Numbered from the stretch's first letter, positions 24,180-36,687 are shown. The stretch is 64,000 nt of DNA from Angiostrongylus vasorum (GCA_018806985.1 JADANN010000352.1:1302001-1366000); one strand, 5' to 3'. The notes: a model not told the origin generated them from the sequence alone. Numbers and translations are program-made.

Positions 24180-24480
24180 GAAATCGAAACGAGGATTTCA
24201 AAGATGAAGTAGGCTAAAGACGGACCTACAGTAGTAGACAAGCATCGAAGAGGGGAACCAAAAGAAGTTCAAGGACAACAGGTCGAGGTCTTACCGAAGA
24301 ACTAGACATAGATTTAACAACAGTTCCAGAACATATAGTAAATCGTAGAATCCAGGAGATCGTGAAAGTGTTGGCTTGAGTAGATTGTCGGCCAATATAA
24401 CCTTTCTCAAGGTTCTAACGGAAACAAAATTTCGCGAAAAGTGAGATGTAAATTAATAAATGCAGTAATGGCAATCTTGT
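24180..24480 (+). pseudogene. Possible mariner transposase remnant
   Basis: One + frame reads RGLTEELDIDLTTVPEHIVN, which resembles the helix-turn-helix region of mariner-type transposases (family knowledge: an ELGVSxxTVxxHL-like pattern). Stops surround it, and no terminal inverted repeats or catalytic D residues were found. Weak; chance resemblance is possible. Confidence 0.2.
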
Positions 24481-24509
24481 GTTTGCAGTGAGCTCCGAAA
24501 TATCCGAAT

Positions 24510-26090
24510 TGTATTACCTGTATCACCTGCAGTCCTTAGTCGTCGAGTGACTCGAGCGGGCGCCAGTAAGTCTTCCATTTTTCCCTGTCGCGTGCAAGAG
24601 TAGCCCAATGGGTTCTGCTCGCTCTAGGGACTCGTCGAGCATCATATCTTTCTTCAAGGCTCTTTGTGAAGAACTCTGACCATCGGGTCGGTGGCCTTCC
24701 TGCAGTACGTTTGACATCCCGATAAATCCAGTCACTAACGGCTCCTGTCCATCGGTTGTCGTCCACACGCATTACGTGTTTGGCCCACCTTATCTTCGAT
24801 TGTTTGGCGTACAGAACGGCATCTTTGATTTTTTGATCGTCGACGCAGATCGGAGCTTCGGATTCCTTCCCTTACTTGTGTGGAACGGGATACTCCTAGC
24901 ATCGCCCTTTCGACTGCGCGTTCCATAACGCTAAGTGACATTTCATCCTGTTTACGCAGCGACCAAGTTTCTGACGCATACGTTAGGACAGGAAGTACCG
25001 TTGAGTCAAAAAGGTGGGCACGGAGTCAGATATTCCTTGTTCTCTTCACTACATCCTCGATGCTCTTGAAAGCACCCCAAGCCGCTCGTTTCCTTCTGCT
25101 TAGCTGTGGAGCTACGTCATATCATCATATTGATTTCCCGACCTAGATAGATATAACTGGAGCATTCGAAGATATTCGTTCCATTGAGCATGAATGGGGT
25201 ATGGCATAGCAAACCAATCCGTTCTTCATGAACATCGTTTTTGTGAGATTTAGTTGAAGACCAATCTTTCCACAGGCTTTGTCAAAGTCGGTAAGCATAC
25301 GTTCCGCTTAGATAATGTTTGATGATATAAGGACGATGTCATCAGCAAAGCGAAGATGGTGTAACTACCGACCATTGATTTTCACTCCCGTATTATCTCA
25401 TTCCAATGTTCGCATGACGTTCTGGAGGGTGGCGGTAAATAATTTTGGCGAGATGGTGTCGCCTTGCCTAACTCCTCTTTTGACGTCAACGATAATATCG
25501 CCGTAGAATGGTGATACCTTGGTTGTGAAATTTTTGTACAGCTCACGAAGAATCTTTATGTACTGAGTAGTAGGGACTCCTTGACAATCCAGGGCTTCCA
25601 AGACTGCATCTATCTCGACTGAATCAAAGGCCTTTTGTAAATCGATGAGGGTAAGACAGAGCGGTCTTTTGTACTCTCGCGATACTTCAATGAGCCTTGT
25701 TACCGTGTGGATGTGGTCCATCGTACTAAATCCTTTTTCGAAACCGTGCTTGCTCACATGACTGTCCTTCGTCCAGTGTTCTGTCAATCCTGTTTAGGAT
25801 GACTCGAGTGAAAAGTTTGTAGACGACAAACAGTAAGCAGATTGGGCGATGGTTGCCGATATCCTGTAGGTCACCCTTCTTAAACAATAACACGGTCTTG
25901 CTGGTCTTCCAGTGGGTAGCGAAATTGCATTCGTAGAGGTAACGTGTGAGGAGCCGAGCCAGTGTGTTTACGAGGATTGACAGAAGGTTCTTCAGGTGTT
26001 CTGGTCTTATCCTGTCCGGACCTGGTGTTATTCGATTTTTTCACCGACGAAATGGCATGTCAGATTTCGGAGGGGAGATCCGAAGTGCAA
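24510..26090 (-). mobile_element. RTE-clade LINE, 5'-truncated (copy B)
   Basis: The - strand holds the 3' half of the RTE family. Order from the 5' side: part of the linker (about 26,080-25,850), RT core (25,787-25,398) with KAFDSVEID and VRQGDTISPKLF, the FADD catalytic motif near 25,338-25,352, then the C-terminal region (24,772-24,536) with RPPTRWSEFF and LARDREKWKTYW, and the 3' end CAGGTGATACAGG near 24,520. RT block A and the C-terminal part are open, but the region between is broken by frameshifts and stops. The RT core is almost identical in peptide sequence to the 51.3 kb copy, which suggests fairly recent insertion. The 5' truncation falls near 26,085. Confidence 0.9.
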
Positions 26091-26864
26091 GGGGAGAAAT
26101 TCGTGTGATGAATGTCGCGCTGATTGAATGAAAAAAATGAAAAGTTCTTTCCTACAAAAATCATCCTGCATTCCAATAACTTAACAAAAACGGCCAGCTT
26201 GTGATGTGCGACAAAGGGTAGATTTTGGAGCCAAAAAAAATACGATGTTCCGCGGAATATTTCGATAGTTATGGAGCATTAAATCATCTTCAAAGCACCA
26301 CACTTGAGTTAAAAGATGGTTGTGAAGAGTGTCTAGTGTTTGACAGACAGAGTCATCTACTAAAAAAAATTTGTACAGTGGCGAAACCGTTACAGTAGCG
26401 AAGTGTTTTCTGGAAATTGATAAAATTCTCCCAAAAGCGGCAAAGCTTTCAAAAAGGATAGGTCAGCAGAAGTGAGCCACCGCTGTTGAACCTTGGACTC
26501 TGTTACAACTGTCAATCATACATCTCAGAATCAAAACCGAAGTGTAAGATGAACTGCAATACAAATTATATGCCTAGTTCTGCGTTCATTTAATTCCTTA
26601 CCAGTCTTCTTCAAGTACTTCGACAACTATTGCTGAGGAGATCTTTAATAAGCAAACCTCTGTTGATAATCCGTTCGAAAAAATCTAGAGATCCAGAGGC
26701 CTAGAATTCCACAGGAGGGAAACAGGAAACGTATACTTCTTTGGAAAAGGCAGGTATAAATTCCAACTAATCCACTACGATCATTAGAGAGTAGCATGGT
26801 TTCGAAACTTGAGTACTTCTGAACATCGACTTTCATTTAAAGCAACATATCATACTGAATGACA
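26091..26864. other. Unassigned sequence
   Basis: No supported gene or repeat; short - frame at 26,645-26,836. Confidence 0.4.
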
Positions 26865-27060
26865 TTAGACGAGCAACCGCCTCGCATAAAAGGCCATCTT
26901 GAGTGGGGTTACCATAAAAAAACAGGCTGCTCTCCGTCGGATTCAACTCAATCCAACCATGCTGCGATGATGAACGGCTACGGACAATCGACTGGGAGGA
27001 TCATGCAGGCTCTTAAGATGACGATAACGTCGAAGCGGTAGAAAATAAAACTTTCTGCTA
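26865..27060 (+). mobile_element. PLE-type fragment, strongly decayed
   Basis: The block order of hammerhead subfamily 2 is partly kept: GCTGCTCTCCGTCGGATTCA, GGACAATCGACTGGGAGGAT, then GATGACGATAACGTCGAAGC. The core and helices are mostly lost. Confidence 0.4.
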
Positions 27061-27296
27061 AACTCATGTTAGCTCAGTAACCAAAAAAATATTGAAACAT
27101 GTGTATCTGAACATAGAGATCATAAAGCGACATCTCCTAGACTGGACTGGTGTTCAAATTGATCAAGATGGCGTCGGGTAGACACGTCTCCATTTCCGAT
27201 TAACGTGAAACGGATTGCAACTCTGGGTGAAATAGAAAATACATAGTTTTTACGTTTTATTTTCTGCCTACTACAATTTTCACGGCAGAGTGTTGA

Positions 27297-27457
27297 GCGA
27301 AATACGACCACAATGTTGCTGAGATATTTGCAAAACTCTGGACGGCAGGTGTCTAAGGTGGGGAACGAACGCGCTATTGTCCTTTCCGGGGAGTAACGCG
27401 TTCACCACCACACCATGCAGGTCCTTCGTTTCGCCTGTCTCTCAGAATACATCATTA
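27297..27457 (-). mobile_element. SINE S2, - orientation
   Basis: It reads on the - strand. The tail is GCTGAGATATTTGCAAAACT (27,318 onward on +), then GGGGAACGAACGCG (inverted B box region), ACCACCACACCATGC (inverted A box region) and TCGTTTCGCCTGTCTCTCAG at the 5' side. Confidence 0.8.
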
Positions 27458-27689
27458 CTATTTTTGTGTTTTAAAAAGAATAAACAAGTAAATACCTGAA
27501 TATGACTGAACATAGAATAGTTGCTAACGAAATGCTGTTTTCACGACTACTATGTACCATTGTGAATGTACCACCGGTTTGAGCAGTCGTCTTTTTCTGA
27601 TTGAAATCTCAAATTGTTTCGTTAATATCCATCGAATTCTTTGCAGTGGTGTAGATTTAGATTAATGATAAGACAAGCAATAAATGAAG

Positions 27690-28265
27690 ACGACAACAAG
27701 ACACAGCCGAGAACTGTACGAGATTCATGACCATAGAACGGATTGGAGAAGGCGCTAAGATAACCCAAGATTTCGGACCGAAAACTGTGAAGAAAGCGCG
27801 CAGGCTATGTAGTACTCTAGAGGATATTTGGTAAAATTGGAGAGTTTGTTTCCATATGCTGTTTAAGGCACGTGACTCATTCTTTTCTCGTTATCTTTAA
27901 GAGGTCCACTCTTAGAGGTTCCACTGGTGAAACGACTTGAGGGTCTGTTGTCTTCGCTCAACTCTGATATGTTGACCGTTGTTATTCACCAGATAACTTT
28001 TCGAAATCTTCACTGACAATTTCCGACTTCCGCAGATCGGACGGAAGTTCACATCGTCGCAACTAGAATTCTTCCAGAACAGCGCCAATTAATGCGATTA
28101 CTCGACCTGTCAATCGAGGGCAATGTAACGGGTCGCATAATACTTACTGTTCTTGATAGATATGGTAAACCGAAGCTGGTTAATCGAAGTCGCATTAGCT
28201 TCCACCTTATGAAACTTTGTTCACTGAAATTCCACTGTGGTTCGAAAAGCTAAGGATTTCCAATT
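27690..28265 (+). CDS. Possible exons of an unidentified gene
   Basis: Three open stretches occur in order on the + strand. The first, about 27,690-27,831, includes TIERIGEGAKITQDFGPKTV and meets GTAAAA. The second, about 27,902-28,027, includes LLEVPLVKRLEGLLSSLNSD and is preceded by TTTAAG. The third, about 28,036-28,257, follows CTTCCGCAG, includes TEVHIVATRILPEQRQLMRL then GRIILTVLDRYGKP, and ends at TAA. Composition is coding-like, but the reading phase does not join cleanly between the first two with the splice sites I chose. No start codon context or protein family is recognised. A real gene fragment, a decayed gene or chance are all possible. Confidence 0.3.
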
Positions 28266-28439
28266 CTGGGCAGGTGAAAGTGATTCTAAAATAGATGAAA
28301 TATATGGGACAGATGGTACTATTGGATTAGAATCGATTGCCCATAACAAGCCCTCATCCTTCATTATCGTTTGACCTCGGAACTGAGGAATAGTGATGTA
28401 ACTCGACTTTTATGGAATCTACCTGTGCACGATCACAGC

Positions 28440-28832
28440 ATCGTTCTATACTTGGATACTTGGATTGCCCATCTTTAATGGTTGTGGGGCCCCAGCATAA
28501 TCTTCATTCTTTCGGATATTTGCTCGTTTTGCCACTGTGGTTCCCCGGAATCCCGAGGTCACCTTGACCAAAGTCTGCCAAAAGTCGTCACCACCGCAGG
28601 CTGCCGCAACCCTTGTGGATCAGAGGGAGATTTGCCACCATGGGACTTGTTTGACACCAGGACGATGGTAGATCCTGGTACTAATTTACTCTTACGTTGG
28701 TTTCCTGATGGAAACGCCGGACTCCTTCTCACCTTGAGAGACCCTGCCAGGGGACGAATCTCTTCGCTGTACATCGCAGTCCGACACTCAGGAACACCTC
28801 CCAGCCACGATGAGGTGGCAAACCGTTAGGAG
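28440..28832 (+). repeat. Dispersed repeat R3, copy 2 (longest)
   Basis: It starts TACTTGGATACTTGGATTGC and runs through GTCGTCACCACCGCAGGCTG, GATCAGAGGGAGATTTGCCA and CTGATGGAAACGCCGGACTC to a peptide-like segment RGRISSLYIAVRHSGTPPSH. It has a 115-codon frame (28,482-28,829) that shifts relative to copies 1 and 3, so the frame as a whole is not conserved. Only the last third is conserved at peptide level, with 17.6 kb and, weakly, 39.0 kb. Confidence 0.75.
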
Positions 28833-29266
28833 CAGCATCTTTAATAAGTCTGACATTTTTCAAGTCCTGTTGTTCAGCTTTTTTGTTGTGAGTGTTTACC
28901 GGCCTTTGCACAAAGGTCGTCTTTGAGTCATTTCATGAAGAGGTAATTTAATGGAGAAGTTTTCGTCTCTATAAATCTTTCTAGCAACTATTATAGGCAC
29001 GTAATAGAACGGCAATAACGATTTTAACAACCAGATTAAGTTTTTCATTGTGCGCCACTTTCCCTTTCATTATTCTCTATCTACCTTTCGCTTTGTGTTC
29101 ACTCACTTCCTTCTTTTCCACGGTTTCATTGTTTCGCCATCTCCCAAATTTGATTTATTTGCCTGCAGCGTTTTGTGGGAGATACGGTAGATATTCTAAT
29201 TTGATGACTCACATAGCATACCATTCTAATGATTTACAACATTTCTCCCGTTTTGTTAATGGTGTC
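28833..29266. other. Unassigned sequence
   Basis: A + frame at 29,048-29,299 is hydrophobic and unrecognised. Confidence 0.35.
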
Positions 29267-29625
29267 TTAAAAAAAATAGCGAACATTCCCAATTGTTGAA
29301 CCAAGACGGCTTTCAATATCGTTTTTAGAACGTCGATGATGTCCAGTGGTGTCTATCAGAGATGGAAAGAAGGTTGTAGTTGTAGGAAAACGCCTAACTT
29401 TCGTCAGATCGGTTACAATGCATTTTTTGAAAACTAATGTAATTGACAATTGAACAGAACACTCACAGAATTGGCTTTCACCTACTGGACTTCTGCTGAA
29501 ACGATCGTTCCAAAGCATTACTTTGACATTAGATCTAAATCTACAACCTTCAAGATAAACTTGCAACATGAAATATAAATAGGACAATGGGTGATGCCAT
29601 TTTGACACGTGTACGAAGTTAAGCT
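29267..29625 (-). CDS. Unidentified 113-codon open frame, doubtful
   Basis: The - strand is open from about 29,608 to 29,270 but starts with GTG, not ATG. An ATG two codons downstream in another frame gives a short hydrophobic leader (MASPIVLFIFHVASL) that ends at once. Joining the leader to the longer frame would need a frameshift or a splice I cannot place. The segment GCRFRSNVKVMLWNDRF faintly recalls the N-terminal strand of nematode transthyretin-like proteins, but the rest does not follow. Kept as a lead only. Confidence 0.2.
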
Positions 29626-29855
29626 TGTTTCCTACCTTAGGTAGAAGAAAAAAGTAAGGAAAATATTTTGTGGAGTCCAGGAAGTCTAAATTCTATTAAT
29701 CCGGAAGAAACAGGAAAAAGATGCGTACTATTGGCAAAGACTAGTAAAGCACTAAGAGCTATGATGGTTTGGAATTTAAAAAGTGTTACTATTTTCAGAT
29801 GTGTATGAGTCATTTATATCCTTTGCTGGCATTTAATTTGAAATGCAACAGAAAA

Positions 29856-30140
29856 GAATAAAGGATAATGCTTTTGGCGTTGATCAATCCTTGAGAGATG
29901 CACCATGTATTCGACTTCATTAAGCATCCTTTGGAGGTGATTGAACGCATATCTGGCCTTTACAATGACTCGCGGTGGCCTACCGATGTATCGGGTCAGT
30001 GCTGCTATCCTCCCAGACAAGTCTGGTATCAATTCGCCGACCCTGTAGGGATGGAAGGATTGGTGGGCCGTAGGTGTGGGGATCGATCCCTCGTGTGTGT
30101 TGCAGGGCGCCTCCGACCACTGCCCCACACGCACCCTTAC
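29856..30140 (-). mobile_element. SINE family S1, well preserved
   Basis: Full-length on the - strand, with tail (AAGGATAATGC) at about 29,860, GTTGATCAATCC at about 29,879, GTAGGTGTGGGGATCGATCC (inverted B box) at about 30,070 and an inverted A box at about 30,115. Overlapping frames are shadows. Confidence 0.85.
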
Positions 30141-30941
30141 AGAAACAGCTGTGTACTAACTGGTAATCGAAATGAAAACACAATTCAAGAAAAGCAAAGT
30201 AAACCAGAAAAGTATTATGAATGCTCCTACACTTTAATACAAAAGGTCGGCTTTCTTCAACGGATTCAAAGCAAAATGTAAATGATCATGAAAGTGGATG
30301 AAATCGAAGTGGTAGGGATGAAATGATAGAAGATCTTTAAGATTGAAAAAAGCGATAAAAAAGTTGATGGCACAGAAAAGGTCTTCACATCGAATCTTTT
30401 TAAGTACAGTGTTTTGAGGTTTGTTAAGAAAAAAAGGAATAGAAGCTTAGAATAAACAAAACTTACCACTGTTGCAAACGGAAACTGAAAAAAAATGAAT
30501 TAGAAAACAAAAAAAATCAATAAATGGCAAAATATTCAATTAATAATGTGACTGAATTAATATTATGTGCAATGGATTCTGTAATCAACAAAGATGTAAG
30601 CACTCTGTGTTCATGACTGGATGCTTAAGCTAATTTAAGGAAAATTCCTCGCAGAGATAACGACGACTCAGTGATTGCTGTTGCTGCTGCTGCTCCGCCA
30701 TCTCCTTGAGCAACAGACTTTCACAGTGAAATGTAACATTAGAAAGCGTCGAAAGAGTTGGTACCCAATGTGGAATAATATTTTACTGAAGCAGTGCGGA
30801 ATAACAGCTTTTACTGAGATTTTCGATGCCTTGATATATGAGCTCCCTAATGTTTCGTTAACATTCTCCAAATCGTAGCAATGTACCTAATCTCAGTCAT
30901 GCCATTTGATGTTAGTCAGCCAGAGTAAAATTGTAGGTAGT
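30141..30941. other. Unassigned sequence
   Basis: Two overlapping frames on opposite strands (30,668-30,878) start in a short GCT-rich run (30,681-30,697). Neither is convincing. Confidence 0.35.
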
Positions 30942-31238
30942 GCGCGTAGGGCAGTATTGGTATAGCGAGCGGTGCCTTACAGATCTTCCATGATCAAAAA
31001 TAGTGGTACCATAAGGCACCCCAGGCTCACCAAATCATCATCACTCCATCACTCTGGGGTCTGCAAATTGGCATAAGACTTACCAACGAGGATTGCAGCA
31101 CTTATTTGCTAGATTAGAAAGCTATCACAAGTCTTGTTTAGACATCACACGCATTCACTCACCTCTACAATGCTTGATGAAGTCGAGTACGACACATCCT
31201 TTGAGAAATGCACAATGCTGAGAATGTTATCCTTCAAA
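30942..31238 (+). mobile_element. SINE S1, diverged
   Basis: GGGCAGTATTGGTATAGCGA stands in the A-box region. CAGGCTCACCAAATCATCAT, GGGGTCTGCAAATTGGCATA and the end AATGCTGAGAATGTTATCCT follow the S1 order. Confidence 0.7.
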
Positions 31239-31844
31239 TAAACGAGACGATTATGGAAAGCAGAAAGCTTGCTTAATCGACCTTGGCTCTTTTTACAGCA
31301 TTCTTTACCAACCAACGAATTTGTTCCTTAGTATACTCCCACAAAATTTTCTGCTGGATATTTCCGAATTTTAATGAAACCACAGATGCAGAAAAGTGGT
31401 TTACATCAAATACGAAACCATATACCTGAAACAGTTATTGATGCTATTAGCTGTCCTTCGTGGATTTATTTCATTTGAAAGATCTTAACCCAGTCAGACG
31501 GTGCACAATGTAGCACGGCATCTGGTAGTATTATGACCCTATGGTTATGAAAGATATTACACTTTTTATTCGAGACCCTTCATGCTTCACTGTTACAGAG
31601 ATAGAAAACACATTTGTAGCTAGGCAATCGCCGGCACGCAGGCTGGTAAATTAACAAAGTAATGTCTTAAATTACTATTGAATTGGATCTTTTTTGATGG
31701 CACTAGCCCAACACACCTTACATACATCCCACTGGTTAAAGGAGCTTGATTGTGACCCACGAATACAATCGGCATAAACAAAGCTACACTCACTCTATAA
31801 TTTACTGTTTTCCTTGATGAGCAAATGTGAGGATGTTGTTATAG
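31239..31844. other. Unassigned sequence
   Basis: Nothing recognised. Confidence 0.4.
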
Positions 31845-32055
31845 TACCCACCCATATAAGACCATGCGGGTGGCCTCCGATAATGACCGGAGGACTTAAC
31901 TGCAACAAATCGGCTCTGAAAAAGACGTAACCGCCGAAACATCAGCTAATGTATGTTAATAAACACTATAAGAACAACGTCGTGTTTGCTCACTAAAGAA
32001 AACAGTGAACTATTGATCAATACCAAGGTGTTAACAGGGAAGTCGCTCATGGGAT
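31845..32055 (+). mobile_element. PLE 3'-end fragment with hammerhead-like motif
   Basis: CGGCTCTGAAAAAGACGTAA then CCGCCGAAACATCAGC (about 31,910-31,946) keeps GCT/AGC of stem I and GAAAC, but stem II is lost. Downstream, TTAATAAACACTATAAGAAC and AACAGGGAAGTCGCTCATGG match the 925-1,095 fragment. Upstream, ACCCACCCATATAAG and GGTGGCCTCCGATAATGACC hold short inverted repeats. Confidence 0.6.
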
Positions 32056-33237
32056 ACACTCACTATACACTTACATGAATATGAGTCTTTGTGTAACGAA
32101 AGTATAAGCAATTCCGTACACCGAAAGAGAGCAGTTCATCCATTGAATCTATTGGCATCTAAAGAAAGAAGTGTCTTATATATGTAGTTATCCTTTGTTC
32201 GCGTAGAAAACCCGCATCCGTTACCTGGGAATGAATTATGTAAAATTGCGATTGACCAGCAGCTGAGGATCGTTAAATAAACCATAATAACAACAGGAGA
32301 ACCTCGAAATTACGGGGGTCGGTTTCAAGAGATCGATGAGCGTTAGCCCTTTGACACTCGAACAGGTTCCGTAATTGTTCGTGGACGACGAACATGGTTG
32401 GTATGGTGTAGACAGACGATTCAGTAGGATGACCGGTGAAACCAATTGTTCACGTACGTTGCAATAGATGACACGTCACCGACGGTAATTTCAACAGAAA
32501 TCATGAGAATGACACGAAAAATTCTCGAATTCACTAAAATCTGAATTCAAGAAAAGCGAAAAACTAGAAATGGGGAGACGAGTGTATGAAGTGAGCTGTT
32601 AAAATGATAAATGATGGGTGGTAAGTTGTGTGTTCTGAGCTTTTAAGTCGATTCGAGAGCATTCTTTGGGTTGAAACAGATGTGAACGTATGTCAACATT
32701 TCAGGTTTCAAGCTTTTTTAGAACCAATCTTGTGCTAGCTTATCATGAACGAATACGTATGTCAATATTTAAAACACGTTCGAAAGCGATGTAAATGAGA
32801 GGAAAAAGCGCTCGGAATGATAACAATTCTCGCTCATGGGTCGTAATACGTTAGGTGAACAACGAGAAGAAGAACCATTCAAATGTATCTACACATAAGA
32901 TCTTCAAGCAGTTCATACAGCACCATGTGGTCATCCCGTAGAATGAAGTCACTGGAAAGCAGTTTTAATAAAAAAAATTGATTGCAGTGGTCTTTAATTT
33001 TAACGCTATGGGAAGAAGTGAAAATCAGTGAATGTCGGAAGGGTTCAATATGCATTGGATTTATTCCAAAGTAAAAAAAACCACTGAGTTTTACCAAGCT
33101 TTACAAAGTACAATTTTATTATACTATTGTCGAGTCAAAACTCAACAAATCGTCATTGCATAGACTGGCTTCCAGTTGAATGGACGAAATCATCCGGTTT
33201 CATTTTGATTTTTTTAAATCTAGATAAGATAAAATGA
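32056..33237. other. Unassigned sequence
   Basis: Short - frames only (32,236-32,445 and 32,879-33,097). No repeat or domain recognised. Confidence 0.4.
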
Positions 33238-33515
33238 AGGACGCATGTGGCGCAGTGGTCGGAGGAGACCTGCAACACACACGCCGAATCGATCCTCGCG
33301 CTCATGGCTCACCAAGCTTTCCACCCCCTTCGGGGTCGGCAAATTGGCATCTGGGAGGATAGCAGTACTGCCTCGATACATCGGTAGGCCACCGCGAGTT
33401 ATTGTAAAGGCCAGATATGCATTCAATCACTTCCAAACGATGCTTGATGAAATCGAATGCATGGTGCATCCCACAGGGATTGAACAACGCTGAGAGCTTT
33501 ATCCCTTATCCTTTT
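33238..33515 (+). mobile_element. SINE family S1, well preserved
   Basis: A box TGGCGCAGTGG at about 33,248 and B-box region GAATCGATCC at about 33,286. The body TCGGTAGGCCACCGCGAGTT and tail GAGAGCTTTATCCCTTATCC follow. A small deletion removes the usual TACCAGACTTGTC segment before GGGAGGATAGCAG. Confidence 0.85.
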
Positions 33516-34533
33516 AAATGTAGATGATTTTCAATTACTGAAATGATTTACTGAAGAAAGGATATTGATCTTGTGCATATTCTAATCAATAAATTCGATC
33601 CATGATGGGAGTGTTTTTTTTGACAATCTGAGGAAAGAAAAAAGGCTTTCGTTTGCTCCTAATGGAATTGAAAGATACATATGACGACATCGGTCTGAAA
33701 AGAGGGAGAGAGGGGATTGGTTGAATCTGCCTATCACAAAAGAACTTTCAAACTATTGGAAACGCCCAAAGATTACCAGTAGATTGTTGTTTTTAATCCA
33801 GCTTTTCGTTATCGCTTCTGATGGTTTGGTGACGAATAATTTTATCCAAAACATTTTGCGATTTTGGTTTAATTGTGAAAAAACTAAATAAATACAGTAA
33901 GACGCATGTTTATGAGAGCTAGGAGAAGCGATATGATTAGAGGCGCCGTGCAACAGACGTATGGTCGCTGGTGAGACCTCTCAAGGTAAACCTGGTAAAC
34001 CTAGTGTTCCACCTAATCGGAGTTTGAAAATTAGTGCCAGAAGTTGCCTGAGGAAATCTTTCTAGAATCTTTTTCAAAGATTGGCGACTGCCCAGGTGCT
34101 GTTGAGATCTGGGAACGCTGTTGTAGATCTATTCCAGGATTCCGGAAAGAATCAACTCGATCAGCACTCAATCAAACACACGGAAAAGTCAAAGTCCTCA
34201 TGTAGCAACCGAACAAAACCTTCTTGAACGATGCTTGAGAGGCAGAAAGCCAGAAAGCACAATGAGAGATGCGCTGCGATCCACACAATATGTCAATATC
34301 TCGAGTTAGTATAGACATCTAATGACATCTAAAGAATGCCGACTATCTTAACGATTCTGTTCTACATAGGTTATCACAGCCCATACATAAATTTAATATT
34401 ATTTTTTTTCCTACAGAACTCTATACCTCACTTCACTAATTCCTTCTACAATAAAGTAACTCGGTCTGGTAATGAGCAAAGTCTCTTTCGCACCCATCAC
34501 ATTTGAGAGATACTCTGCCTCTCCCTCTCCCCT
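33516..34533. other. Unassigned; possible S1 head fragment
   Basis: About 33,935-33,985 (TTAGAGGCGCCGTGCAACAG) resembles the S1 promoter end without its body. The rest is unrecognised. Confidence 0.35.
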
Positions 34534-34558
34534 CCTCTCTCTCTCTCTCTCTCTCTCA
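34534..34558. repeat. (CT)n microsatellite
   Basis: About 24 bases of pure CT repeat at the end of a pyrimidine-rich stretch beginning near 34,517. Confidence 0.9.
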
Positions 34559-35817
34559 GAGACAGAAGAACACCGTAGTTTTGGTATAGAAATCTTTAAT
34601 AATGCTGTTCTCGAACATAAGATAACCATAAAGTGGCAGCGTACTTGATAGAAATGTTGAACTAGTTCTCATCAAATGTGACTGCTAGTGATGAACAATC
34701 CGCTGTTGGTCGCAGTTTGAACGTAGCAGCATTTTGCAACCACAATAAAGTCCCAAACTATAGGGAGGGTTATAAATGTCCTATTAAGATGACCCTGTTC
34801 TAATTCACTTTAGTGATAAACACAGTAAAGAAGGAGTAATTTAAAAGAGGAAATCTCGTGTTCATTACTCACATAAAAAGGAGGAAAAAAAAGTGAATTT
34901 TGCGAAAAGAAGTTTTTTAAAAAAAAGCGATGGGATATTAAGGCAAAGGCAATAAGGAAAGATCTGTTCTTTCGCTTTACATCCGATCAACATTAAAATC
35001 CTCATAGACTTGTTCCCTTCTACGAAAAAAATAACTGAAAGGTCGACACCAGTCTGCAGTTGTTATCAACGCGGCGCCAAAGATGAAGGAATGGAGAAAG
35101 GAAAAAAAGGCCTTTCTTTAGTCAACACGAACTATTTAAATGAAGCGAAATCTACAAAAATCCAACAGCAATCAACACTTGCCACCACTTACGATGATAA
35201 AAACATAGATGATGGGGGTGTTACGGGCGAGAAAAATTTATTAGTCGCACATATGAAAATATGATTGAGACAGAATATCGTGTCAGGACCAGCCTCAGAA
35301 GAGTTCTGCATTCAGTGAGATGACATAAGATGACGATGACATGAAAATCGGCGTATGGAGGGCGAATGTGAATGGGTTGTTTGAAGGTGCCTCAATACGA
35401 CAGAACAGAAGAAAAATTGCATGAGAAAAGACGAATGGCGAAAAATAATTGGGGGAAAAAATCACATTGGGCCACTGGACAAAATAATAAAGTTCACCAT
35501 CGTTGACTGCTTAGATATGGAAAATGTTTGTTGAACGACGAAAAAGACGAGCTTGTCATAGCTACAACTTTCTGCCAAATGTGCACAGTTCCGATGTGCT
35601 TACCAGAGCTCAGAACGCAGAACAACTGTGATCTTCGTTAAGGTAGTTCCAACTTGTCTGATTGAATGTACAGAAAATTTGGCGTTCACGATTAATCTAG
35701 TGCTATTCTTGTACCTTTGCCACTTGCTCCTAGTTAATATTTCACTAATTCCAACTTATTTGGCAATATTTCAAAAACGACTTTTCTCTAACGTCGGTGT
35801 GACAAACCAACATGCAA
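34559..35817. other. Unassigned; 84-codon frame
   Basis: A + frame at 35,010-35,264 is Lys/Thr-rich and unrecognised. No repeat member found. Confidence 0.35.
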
Positions 35818-36090
35818 TCACCCGTCAACGGGACTGATCTGGGGAGCCCAAATCGGTTGATGGCAAAAAGATCGATAGAACTAGCTGAGAGACAGGCGAA
35901 ACGAAGGATCCGCATGGTGTAGTTGTGAACGCGTTACTCCCCGGAAAGGACAATAGCGCGTTCGTTCCCCACCATAGGCACCTGCGGTTCAGAGTTTTGC
36001 AAATATCTCAGCTTCATTGAGGTTATATTTCGCAATATACCTTGCCATCAAAAAGAGTAGGCACTAAGTTAAAAGGTTAAAATAATGGTT
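35818..36090 (+). mobile_element. SINE S2, well preserved
   Basis: Order: CACCCGTCAACGGGACTGAT, GAACTAGCTGAGAGACAGGC, TGGTGTAGTTGTGAACGCGT (A-box region), GCGCGTTCGTTCCCCACC (B-box region), GAGTTTTGCAAATATCTCAG and the tail AGGCACTAAGTTAAAAGG. Confidence 0.85.
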
Positions 36091-36687
36091 TGAAATGAGA
36101 TGTACGCAAATGAGAAAGCCGGACGAAGCAGAAAGAGTTAAGAATGAGAAAAAGCTAATTTACTATTGGTTATGAACATATCATCTGTAGCAACCTTGAT
36201 CCCGTTAATCATCGATTCGATCCAGCCATAACCATGGCACAATTCCTACTAGTTATTGTCACAAACTTACCAGTGCATTCGGCTCTCTCGATTTACACCC
36301 AAGTCATCAAACTTCTCTTAATCTCCTTATTTCTACTGCCTTTTCATTCATAAATAAAGTTTCTACGTCTACATAGCTAGGCTTTGCTTTGGAAAAAACT
36401 TTACTCTTAGAAAAGCTTCTGTTTAGAAATATAAAACCCTGCCATGAGTGCTATTTTGACACTTGAGCACATCTTTCTGCCAAATAAAGTCGAGGAACCC
36501 TGGAATAATTTCACTAGTACTCAGTATAAGGGTTGAAAAGAAAGAACAGCTATCATAACCGCGTTATTTATGTTGGAAACCAAACTTTTTCTGTACTCCA
36601 TATCGAAGCTATCAAACCTTAACCATGAATCCGTCAGTATCGTTGCTTATAAAATAACTTCATATGTAGTTATTCCCACTAGCGACT
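36091..36687. other. Unassigned sequence
   Basis: Nothing recognised. Confidence 0.4.

Noticed and set aside
30668..30878. Overlapping 67-codon frames on both strands
   Set aside because: They start in a GCT-rich run and lack any recognisable feature.
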